From Urechis unicinctus (Eukaryota; Annelida; Polychaeta; Xenopneusta; Urechidae), in assembly GCA_034190875.2 (NCBI GenBank), contig CM067343.1, positions 13,263,742-13,327,741 of the forward strand: a DNA stretch of 64,000 nucleotides. The letters run 5' to 3'. A model generated the notes under the pieces. The model saw nothing but the letters and a program-made list of their open reading frames with translations, was not told the origin of the DNA and made no database searches. Numbering within the stretch: the first letter of the stretch is position 1; every line of letters starts with the position of its first letter. Both the position numbers and the translations under genes were made by a program. Shown here one piece after another: positions 41,290-52,400 of the stretch.

Positions 41290-41865
41290 CCCCAGGCCGA
41301 CCTATTCGTCGCCTTAACCCCACCCTAATCCCCAACGTAACCCACGCCTACTCTCCGACTTGTGCCGTTTGATTTGCATTTTGAAGGCACCTTTGATGTT
41401 GATGTAGACGATCATTCAAATTGTCATGCACCACAATAGTATTTAAAGTGGGCCATTTGGAAACGGTCATGGTTTGTTGTGATATATATGTAAGGCTTTC
41501 GATCGCGTTTATCACACAATATTGCGCACGTTCTTATGCAAGCAAAGGAAAATGAGACGGCATTTATACACGCAGCAATGATTGAGTGACAATGGCTGGA
41601 ACAATTTCTGCTAGCGTTAGCTGCATAAACTGAATGAGCAGGGTGCTGTACCATCTTCTATACCTCTTTTGTGTGTGTATGAACGACATCAAATTTCACA
41701 TACATTTGCTGGTGCTCTTATGTTATGCAGACGTTGATTGAACCCTCATTGGCAGCTATATATATTTAATTGAATCAACCAGCTGCAGAGTATAGTGTCA
41801 TCATCAGCTCATCCAAGAGTAACTTAAATTTGACGTGCGTGATTTAGCTTTAACACTTAATGATG
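41290..41865 (-). repeat. Internal inverted repeat, right arm (copy 1)
   Basis: Reverse-complement partner of 35,590-36,215. Its inner end overlaps the GC-rich, C-run-bearing island at 41,204-41,350. The two arms are about 5 kb apart, an arrangement like the palindrome at 11,370-18,840 but with arms largely eroded. Confidence 0.85.
41318..41343 (-). other. G-quadruplex-type motif (copy 1)
   Basis: On the minus strand four G-runs of 3, 4, 3 and 4 are separated by loops of 7, 4 and 1 bases, which fits the canonical G3+N1-7 pattern. On the plus strand the core reads CCCCACCCTAATCCCC. It lies in a GC-rich island in otherwise AT-rich DNA. Folding is predicted from the pattern only. Confidence 0.75.
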
Positions 41866-43136
41866 GTAATATTTTTTTTTAGAAAATGTTTCGCCTATGT
41901 CAACCTTTTAAGACTGCACGTCGACATGAGGTATAATTTATACAACATATGCTGTACATATTTTTACTGCTATTGTTTGTGGAGTTTGAACGGTTCGAAT
42001 GTTTTGAATAATATTTCGAATATGTACTAATCATATCTGGTATCTCCATCAACAAACACGTTCGGTCCATTGACCTTTCTCAAAAGACGAGAAACCAATA
42101 ATACATTAATGAATGAGATTTGATATTAAACACTAGTGGTTATGTTGTGTTGTCCCTGGTGAGTTGGCCGAGCACGTTTAATTATTCTATCTTTAAAAGT
42201 GATGTAAGAATTGTAAAGTGTTGGTTCTAGCGCCAGTGTTTTGATACATGGTGGTTTCTGAACTTTGTATTCGTAACATGTTTGATAGTCATTGTTTTGT
42301 ACATGGCTTGGAGCTTCTTGCGCCAGTAGGCCAGATAGCATGCAGCAGAACCACCTGCTGGGAGTTGTTTGATGTTTCGGACTGAACCGATGCTGGCTTA
42401 CACAATATTCAAGATAAAGCCAACCTGCCGCCTACCTCCTAGTCCTCCTACTGACCGAATGATTAGACCTTAAACAATGCCTTTGAGGTTTTCTCGGAAA
42501 GTATTAATATTCACTGTTGACCAAATACTGATATTTTCGATGTCATAATATTTACAATATTGCAGCAGCTAGTACCACAGATTATTTTTGACACCATTGA
42601 TGTTTTATCTATATCCATTAGGACTTCTTTTAGCCTATTAGTCGTAAAAGCAATGCTCGGTGCGGAGTGCATATAAGCGTTTTAATCTCCACTAGCAGTT
42701 GCTAAACGCTGTACGTTCTCAGTTTTAAAAGATTTGAAAATTGTTTTAATATTCACACCGAAAAACTGTATATTTTCTCACTATTCGTCAATCCACAACT
42801 TCGCAAAACTCTCCTAAATGGCTCGTTATGATCATATATATTATAAATGTAATACGTAATGACGAAAAATTATTTCAAAATTTCTGTATTCCGCAAATAT
42901 ACGCAAATATATATGGGCAAGAAAGGTTGGAATTATACGCATAAATTAATATCTTGACCATTCGTGGATGACCTTTAGAGGACCAGTATAAACCAGGATT
43001 ATAAAGTGGCAAAAAGATTTTACTTGCATTAAACCTTTTCATTATATAATTTATAATTAGAAAATAATTATATTAAAAACATGCTTAAAAAATTTATCAA
43101 GAGAAAGGTTGGTGTCTACAAATGGCTGTAAAAGTC

Positions 43137-43139
<3 letters not shown>

Positions 43140-43229
<90 letters not shown>

Positions 43230-43340
43230 ATATCTATATATATATATATATAGATATATATATATATATATATATATATATCTATATATATATATATATA
43301 TATATCTCTATATCTATATCTATATATATCTCTATATATC

Positions 43341-43372
<32 letters not shown>

Positions 43373-43395
43373 CTATATATATATATATATATATA
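43140..43395. repeat. (TA)n tract before block e, copy 1
   Basis: Nearly pure TA dinucleotide for about 85 bases, then TA with scattered TCTATATC and TAGATATA interruptions. It occupies the same place as 58,029-58,268 in the other copy. Confidence 0.97.
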
Positions 43396-44225
43396 TTCCT
43401 CCGTTAAGTCACAGAACAACGACATAGGTGTCCGAGACTGAGTCACCTTATTCGATTAAACCCCTCTGCATATCGACTAATCAATTCCCCTAGTTTATAA
43501 ACTGGTCATCCCCCCTCACTAATCATGCATTGAGAACTGCACATATCTCTTGCCAAGTAACGACTGGAAAAGAATTCTACAATGTATATTAGTAGCAAGA
43601 AATTGTGTAGGCATGTGGGATTTTTTCGTTGATTTTAAACGTTTTTCTCCATACTTAGGGCTTTTACCGCTGTACATCGTCACGTCTCCCGCTGTAATTG
43701 CGCAAATAAAGTCAGTGTTACATTGCACTATTTGGTTGGGAAGTATGTTGCTCAATTCGTAATTCTATTTCACCGATACATTTGCATTCCAACTCGCACA
43801 TTGCTTAGTGGGAGCACACAACGCTGATTGCAGGCCGTGCGGCGTCATTCTCAATAAGATTACTGTAATTTCAGAATTTTTTTTCGCTGTGTCCATGTAG
43901 TTTTTGCAAGCAAAACTCATAACAACCGCCTGGTTTGTTTTGGCATGTTAACGTGGCTTCTGCTCACAAATAATTAAATTAGAACGGGTATTAATTGTAT
44001 TTAGATAAAAAACGGAATAGAGTTAGTTCACTGACTTGATAAGTGAATAAAGGAATGACTGACTAATCTTGCATTTTTAGGAACGGGATCCATTAAAAAA
44101 ACGCCATAAATAGCATTACACACGATGTCAAGTTTGTTGCAACAGTCGTTGTGTGTGCATGGACGGGAACTATTATAGCTTCTTAGTACATTAGATTGTG
44201 AATAGGGTGTATCTTGGAGCGCCAA
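43396..44225 (+). repeat. Block e in copy 1
   Basis: Matches 21,001-21,640 and 58,270-59,045. It breaks off at about 44,225, where about 825 bases present in copy 2 (59,047-59,870) are missing. The first-unit sequence (21,641-23,690) shows the longer form is ancestral. Confidence 0.83.
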
Positions 44226-44965
44226 AAACCACAAACCGCCGCTATCACAGTCGGGGTATTAAGTCATGTTGCTTCCTACCACCAGCATTCATAACGGTTA
44301 AAGTACCAAAATAATCATTAATCGGTTTGAACTGAGTGTCTAAGGTAGGATTGAAATAATGTATCTGCAACCTCATTCCTATAATCAGATGTCCCATTGA
44401 TGTCATTATCGTTGCGTGATTGACGATAGCTATATGGACAGCACAATATCCAATTCTTGTGATAAAGCAGAATGCTTGCCGCATGTTGAATTTCTGCATG
44501 GTATCTGCGATGTTGATTTATTACAGACACCATTCATTGGTCAATTGCCTTCAGTAGAGGCAGGGATCGGATGAGACCCTAGGGATCAATTATTGGTATT
44601 TTAAGACCGGAGCAATGGCAATATATTACAGCTCCGTCTTCGTCCCTTCCTTGTTGAGTTCCTTATGGTTCCATGGCTATGTTCCCCAGTACGTGTTATT
44701 GGATTCCGATGTGTGGAACATTGTTCAAGAAATATAAGGTAATGAGCTAAGCATATCCCCGCAAGCCCCGCAGAAGCGATAATATCAAAGACGATGCACG
44801 TTAAATAATAAACTGAACAGACTCAACTATTACAAAATATAAAAAACTATCACACTGCATATGTCGCAACAAAATTAGAATATCGTACAATTATGATCGT
44901 TGCTTGTGATACATATTTATGAGATAGGGTGATATGCATTTCACAGAAAAAAGTTGTAATTATAC
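44226..44965 (+). repeat. Block f in copy 1
   Basis: Matches 23,980-24,480, 11,370-11,520, the reverse of 18,690-18,840, and 59,873-60,640. Landmarks are AGATGTCCCATTGATGTCAT (44,388) and GCAGAATGCTTGCCGC (44,466). Overlapping minus-strand frames here (44,245-44,533) are shared with copy 2 only in part. Confidence 0.8.
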
Positions 44966-45068
44966 AATTAATTTATATGTATGTATATATATATATTAAT
45001 ATAAATGTTTATATATTTATGTAACCATAAATTTATGTATATATATGGATATATATTTATGTTTATAC

Positions 45069-45127
<59 letters not shown>

Positions 45128-45296
45128 TATGTATATATATATATATATATATATATAGATAAATGTATATATCTATATATATGTATATATATATATAATA
45201 TATATATATATATTTATATATATATATAGATAGATATATATATATACATATATATAAATATATAAATATATACATATATATATTTATATATACTTA
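44966..45296. repeat. (TA)n tract before block g, copy 1
   Basis: About 330 bases of interrupted TA. It lies at the f/g boundary, as does 60,829-61,290 in copy 2. The first unit has no long TA tract at its f/g boundary (about 24,500). Confidence 0.97.
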
Positions 45297-46438
45297 TTTC
45301 GCTTTAGTTTCAATCAACAGCACGATTTGATGGGGAAGTTAAACTACTTTTGCATGAGGGCGGAAGCGTTTTTTTACTTGCTGTACCTTTGCCAGTAGCA
45401 TCGTCTTTAGCGTGTTGCGTTCCGTTCCAAATGCATTCTTATTCGCACCCTGTGGATGTTAGCCATGTGACATGACGAGCCTTCATATCCGTTCTAGTAA
45501 TATATCACACGTAGAGGAAGAAGGTCAAATTTCAAATATATTATCGCAATGTGTTTAATTATTAGTGTTACTTAAAGCTTTGTACTTAACAACCGAAGTG
45601 CACATGCAGGATGTCATAATAGATGAAGTGGCTACATGCACACTGTCCAACCGTACTTCACCAAATCCGGCAACAGATCACTGGGTTAATTTTTGTGAAG
45701 ATTATTCACATCTTGAACTTTTCTTGATATCTACTTAACATCGAAGGCCCACAAATGATCGGACGTTTAAAAAACGACCCCAAAATGTTAACATAGCTGC
45801 TCAGAAAGGGCAGCCGATTGCCGACAGCGTCGGGCAGCCGTATTACTTAATAAAATAATGAAATGGAAGTAGACAACAGTTTACCAATTATGATCATATC
45901 TACATGGAGACGTGTTATATTATTACTTCATGAATATGATAACTCACGTAGAGTTGAAGAATGATATCACCTACGGCATATTGAAGCTTTAGGATTATGC
46001 CCAGTCATTTTAGGAGATGGGATTAATCGATATATAAATCCATCAGTCTGATGAACAGTTATTTCAACCATAATTTACCTGCGACTGATTGTCGCCGTTC
46101 TGTGAGGACAGGCGCCTGTATCAAGGAATCCGTTGATTCCGCTATGGACGTGCAAACTTGAGGCCGGTAGGCTGCTCTTCTTTGGCCTCTTTATCGCTCT
46201 ATTGTTGTGGATGGTATGTAAATCAGGATTGGAACCCATGTGTAAGCTGAATGAGCCTAATTTTATTATCCTTGACAGCCTTGAGGAGTAGCTTCATTAC
46301 CCGCATAGCCATATTGGCCGTCCTTGTATAGCTGGTTATATCCCATAATGAACATACTCAGAACGTAAGAGGGGGTTTCCATACAAGCGACTGGCGATTG
46401 TTCATTGTGTATTGATAGTTGGATAGTTGGCACCATAT
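45297..46438 (+). repeat. Block g, third copy
   Basis: Matches 61,291-62,386 closely, and the g copies at 3,560-5,450 and 24,820-25,980 at about 75-80%. It lacks the section equivalent to 4,330-5,190. Its right edge is the tandem-duplication junction, so h does not follow. Confidence 0.88.
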
Positions 46439-49400
46439 AGACCAAACCTCGAGACGTTGGATCAACAGTCCCATGTGCTTGTGTTGAATTTATGATTACG
46501 CCAACTGATGACGGGCGCGTGTGCCAAAAAAAATGAGTGCGATCATAAGTTACTGAATATCTGCGTTCACTTCCTAATTTGTTATATTACCTAAATAATA
46601 AGTGCCATTGATTCGACTGGTAAGAGAATTTAGAACTGAGAGGCTCTCTTACATCTGGCAGCCACTTCCGATGTCACGATTTAGACATTACTATTTATGC
46701 ATCAATTCATTACATCGCAGGCATGCAAATTCACCCAATATCGCAATTGGTAATTCTCCTCGCAATGCCAACAGTATTACGATTTAGTCCTGATGGTCTA
46801 TATACCAGGATCTGATGCTACAAAGAAGTTATCTATACATGAGATCAAAAAGATTTCACTGAGCAACGTAGGAAGATGACGAATGCTAAATTGCGTTATA
46901 TTCTCCCCTTCTGGTGCCGTCGTTTCTATGGATAGCACTCAAGGGATATTGAATCAAGTCATTTATTTCAGGTGCATATGATATTAGGTTGAAGAGCATC
47001 AACGTCTTTTCAAACGACAATATAATGTTAGCGGTGTCTCGTAATACTAATGGCGCCTTACCAATCGTGGGCAAATTAAGTATATTAGCGTTTCCCGTTG
47101 CACAACATGATATGGTTGGAGTTCTCATTTTGCGTCCCATGTGATTAAAGGTCATATGATGATTGATAATGTGCTAGCCAAAATTAGAACTGTGAGCTGT
47201 AATATGGACAGTTTACGGCATGGTCATACATATGATATGATCCGCTATGCTGAGGGACAAAGTAGTGCAAAACTGCATAAAACTTGCCATTGTTAGTATT
47301 TGTGATGATTGTTATGATGTATTTTACCTCTAATTGATTAAATGCTGTGGCACAGAAAATAAACAATACATTCCAGTATTGTATTCGATTTGTTAAAATG
47401 GTTATTACACATCACTTACGCTATCCATGAACTGTGAAAGGGTTAGGGCTTATATCGAGTCTCTGACACGCAATGGAAAGACGATACATTTATTTATGAG
47501 GTCTCATATTACGGCCACATCCAATGTGATGCACAATAATTTATAAGCTAAGCAAATATATATGATGTTTTCAAATTGAACTTTCCTCAGTATATTTCTG
47601 TTCTCGCAATGTCATATTCCTGTTCAATCCAGCTTTTCGAAGTCATTCTACACTAGGGATAAGATTGTGAAGACTTCAAATAATAAGCGCAAATGACTTC
47701 AGATCGAAGCAGTAAGAATCAATATACCTATAGATGAGGAGTAGGGCAATCAAAACGTGGTCCGCTATCTATCCAGTGTGCTGAGTATGTCCATTACGCT
47801 TTGGCATATACGCTGCACCCACCCACGCCAGAGATTAAAATCGAATCCTTGCAATAGTTTGCAGAACTGCTTTGGATCACAGATGCGCATCGGACATACT
47901 GCCCGCCCTACTGGCATCGATAGAAACACATATAAACTATGTAATTTACGAACGCAGCAAATGATCGAGCATCGTGATACTATCGGGAGGAAGATGTACA
48001 ACATCCTGATACATTCTCATATATTGTCAGTTGGTCAAAGCTCTACCTACGCGCCGGTGACTGTTTCATTTGCAAGCGATGGAATGCCGAACATCGATGC
48101 GCAATGTTAAATTCCATAATCTTGCTAACGCATATATGGAATGTATGTTCATATATCTAATTAACACTCACTGAAAGCGACGGATACATTGAACCGTGTC
48201 TGATCTTTCCCTATTCTTCGAAAATGCTGCGATTAAATAGTGACCCGCTCCTAATAATAATGTTAGATTAAGTACAAGTTCAGGATATATTAAGAGGCAC
48301 GGTATAGACTAAATGTAAGAAATAAATGTCATCCTTCATGCCCTCAACGCTTGATAACACAGTGTGCTGTGTTTGTAATCACATCAAAAGCCACTGCAGC
48401 AAAATGGGATGGCATGGCTACATCTGTTAACGTATATTAGCTATATACCCAAGTTATCCTTTTTTTGTAGCTGCGGTGATTCCGATACATTGTGCTAATT
48501 CATTCTTTCATTTAATGTAACACACGTAATCCACATGAGCTGTTGACGCTTGCCCGGTACCGATTTCCTCCGTGGGGGAAAGGCTAAAATATTCAAATAT
48601 GATATTATTATAAGCCAATCTGCTTAAGGTATGCATGTGTGTTTCCGGATGTTTATTGTACATAATGACAATGAGTATATTATCAACAACAACAAAATAA
48701 CCTTTCATTCAATGCTCGAATGTATTATCTATTTTAAAAGCCCAATGTGCTATGTTGCTATAAGATTAGAATGTTTTCCAGGGTAATGTATTTCTATTGG
48801 ATTCAATATGTTACATATAGCAATAATCCAATAAGCGTAAATGGCGTAGGTGTACAGAGGTTTCTAATTAAATTATCTATGGACTGGGTATACGCATATC
48901 TTTAATGCGACATAACCTCATTGATTAATTAGAAAAACAGATAATCACCCAGACGTTGAACCCATTGATTCACCTAAGAGGAACAATAGACAATATTGGC
49001 ACAAGGGATGATACATCACCGAAAAGTGGCAGCATCTCTGTACCATTGAAAAGACCTTCAAACATACCGAATTAAACAAGAAGTTGTGGTCGATATTTGC
49101 ACCAATAATGAAATCCATAATAGATGAATGAATTAAAGGTGGGGTATCACCATCTATACATAGAAACTATTGGCTGTACAGATAAATATTAACCGAAGAA
49201 CATCTTGTAAGTACATTTCACTTTCTAAATGAACATCGTTTTTATCAACTTACCACATTTCTACTTTCGAAATAATATATTCCTCTCCCGCTTACTTTCC
49301 CCGTGTTAACTGACTTCTTGTCTTGTGCCAGACAAACATAAATTATCTCAAACAACCAACAAATCATGATACTGTTCATTTAAAGGTGAAATTATATTAT

Positions 49401-52400
49401 GGAGGCAGTATATTCTGTTGCATTTAGTATACGGTAAATCACGACCCATCAAACATTAACAATTACTTATTGGGGAAAAATCAATTTCGTATCATCTTAC
49501 CACATAAGATAGTGACACAATGTTTCATAATATGATAATTCACAGTTATTATGTGTCATGAGTAATGTGCGTCATTACGCTCGGCTTAATTGAATGTTAT
49601 CGAACCAAAATTCACATTTCCGCCATATTTCCAGTGCATCAACGTAAGTTGCAGTGGTGGATAATTATGTAACGCCGACGTCCTTAGCATTAAGTGATTA
49701 TCTAGTCATGGATGATTACGATGAGATAAACTCTTCACTGGGGGTGATTGTTGTTTAATAAGATCATTTGCTATATATGAGATATAAAGGGGAGGCTTCT
49801 TGCAACAAATTGCCATTGTCAGACGAACAATGTATACGGGTATAGGAAATGGGCTGGATACTTATGGAATCTCTAAGCCACTTGACAATGACATTTAAAT
49901 CGCTCATTTGTCGCTTACTATATGAACATCAAAAGTGAAATAGCACCGCGTTCCCTGTTCCTCCTGAACCAGTAGTCAAGCTTGTCAATGGTTCGTGCAA
50001 GCCATTCACTTGCGTTACTATTACGGCAAGCTATGGGCGATCAGCCGGAATCATTGCCATGTATTACCATAGTTATGCACTATTATGGTATGCCAATGCT
50101 GCTAGATTGGGTAATATATTGCAACCAACGCATCCATACCACGATCAATGAACGTAGATGCGTAGTAACAAATATAAGAAGTGTTATGAACGCATGTCAG
50201 GGTGTAAAACATTTGTCCGAAACGAAATATTACCATCCTTAATTTTAGATGTACATCACGCACGTCAAATAAGATACGAACAAGATTCCCTTGGATGAAC
50301 TGACATCGATGCTATACTCTGCAGCTTATTGATTCAATTAGATATATGTAGCTGCTAAAGAGGTTTAAATCATCGAAATGTTATCTGCATCACACAAGAG
50401 TACAACAAATGTGCGACAAATTTGATGTCTGTCTTACTCGTTCATAAACACTCAAAAAGGGAATAGGACATAGTAGAGCACCCTGCTTCATTCAGTTTAT
50501 CCAGCTAAAGCTACCAGAAACTTCATGCTCCCAGATACTGCTGCGTATATAAATTCAGCCTAATTTCACCTTGTTGGCATTAAAAAACGTGAGCAATATA
50601 TTGTGATAAACGCGATCGAAAAGCTTACATGTATTTAACAACAAACTACCACATCTGTTTCTTCAGCCTAAACTCTGTCCGTTTCGCAATTGCCCACTTG
50701 AAATGTTGTTGTGGAGCATGACAATTAGCATTGTCGTCGCCATCAAGATCAAAGATGCCTTCAAGGGCATAGGTTAAAGGCAAAACATACGGCACTAGGC
50801 TGAATAATTAGGGTAGGATTACAGCTGACACATGGGGTCGGGTTACAGCAAGGATACTGTAATCAACCACCGGGTGCATCTGACTAATATCATTGTCAAA
50901 TCGTTGAGGCTATTTAGAGCTACTTTCCTCAAAGGTTAACTCAGCGTTATCCATTTATATAAAGTGCTTCCTCGATTGGTTTGTAAGTAGAGACACGAAT
51001 GGAGGTCTGCTATGAAGGTCCACCCCTGAAAAATCGCAGTGGGTATTTCCATGACATAAATCATTCCATAATGTCTTATAGCTGCGCATGTATATGTGCA
51101 AAACGGGTAGAGATCACGCACAAAAAGAGGACGTATACATGATGAATCGATTAGTTATTTACATAACCACAACATAATTTGAATGGTCACACAAATATAA
51201 TGAGGCTTTCATTAGTTTTGCTTTTATTCAGTATTACTTTGATATATCTATGGTCTTTTTGCTGTCGATCCCGGCTGTTTAAATTTGCATAAATTGCATG
51301 GCTTGCGATGATCTAATTAAACTGCAGCTTTTGAGCATCAGGCTGCAGCAGGCAACATAAGTCATCTGTGTGTAACCATGGGATTACCGATGAAAAGAGC
51401 CGCTTTGTTTGACCGCTGTCTTCATACAGTCTCTGACACGATATACATGCTCCGATGAAGAAGCCAATACGAGAGTCACCAGATTATGAGCGTATTTTAG
51501 TAAGATTATCTGGTACGGAATCTGCTACAAAGGACTTGCAGCAACCCAATCAGCCTCAATAACCTTTGGGGAATGTGTGTAATATTGTTACCGATTAACG
51601 ACCAATCAATATAGCCACACGTTAACGGTCATTTATCAGATCGAAGATAACCGGTGAAAAGGCTGGTATTAATTGCGTTCGTCAGAAGGCCAACGACGTT
51701 ATCTAAATAGAAATTGCCTCATTATAATTTCAAGCCAATCTTTGAGTTAGTTATCGGTTATGAACAGATAAACATCTAGTAAACTACTTACGATGCTAGA
51801 ACCATATATTTACATCAGTACAGGTAACTAGCCTAGAACATGCATAATTAGAGAAGTGTACATCACCAGATGACTGAATGCATGTTACACGGAAGTTGCC
51901 AGTACGGCATGAGAAGGGATTAGAAGGAAAGTTACAAAGCTTGTTACATGTATGTCTAAATTAAGCTATAACTGATATTACAGAAAGCCGTTTCAGGAAC
52001 CAATTTACTGTGTTTTCTCATATACAACGTTTTCAGGTATTTATCCAGAATTTTACGTCACTAATTAAATATCGTAGTTATTTCTTATTGATAAGACATC
52101 TATGAACCTGGCAGTTCTTCTTTTTTAACCACCATCAGTGTACAGTTTCAGGCGGTACATAAAAACAACACACACAACGTGTTTGGCGTTGTGCATAATG
52201 TTTGGGCATTTGTCCCCCAGATGTTACTAATAAAGCTGTTTTTCACAGTATTGTGTTGGCATAGCCAGGCTAGCAGTTTTCTGCTTAATAATGCAATACA
52301 TTGATCATATGCTACAACTGTTCATATGCAATATAACGTCGCTGCTGATTTGTATAATTAACGCCTATAACAGTGCATAGTCCCATGCAATGTCTTTCTG

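Larger units (their letters stand above)
39091..43135 (+). repeat. Block d in copy 1
   Basis: Recent partner of 53,960-58,020. Apart from the inverted-repeat arm and short matches (39,240-39,310 to 20,600-20,665; 40,985-41,045 to the reverse of 37,040-37,095), I see no older copy. Open frames of 60-100 codons (for example 40,146-40,445 and 41,021-41,317) are cut short by indels or stops in the second copy. Confidence 0.75.
31736..46438 (+). repeat. Recent tandem duplication, copy 1 (14.7 kb)
   Basis: Every block from CCAAACCTCGAGACG (31,737) to the end of block g recurs in the same order and orientation in 46,439-62,386. Identity is about 95% by eye, ranging from about 93% in block a to stretches of more than 300 bases with no visible change. 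Its internal order is a, b, c, an inverted partner of part of c, TA tract, e, f, TA tract, g. Relative to the second copy it lacks about 185 bases at 36,983, about 85 bases at 37,857 and about 825 bases at 44,225. No conserved gene is present. Confidence 0.95.
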
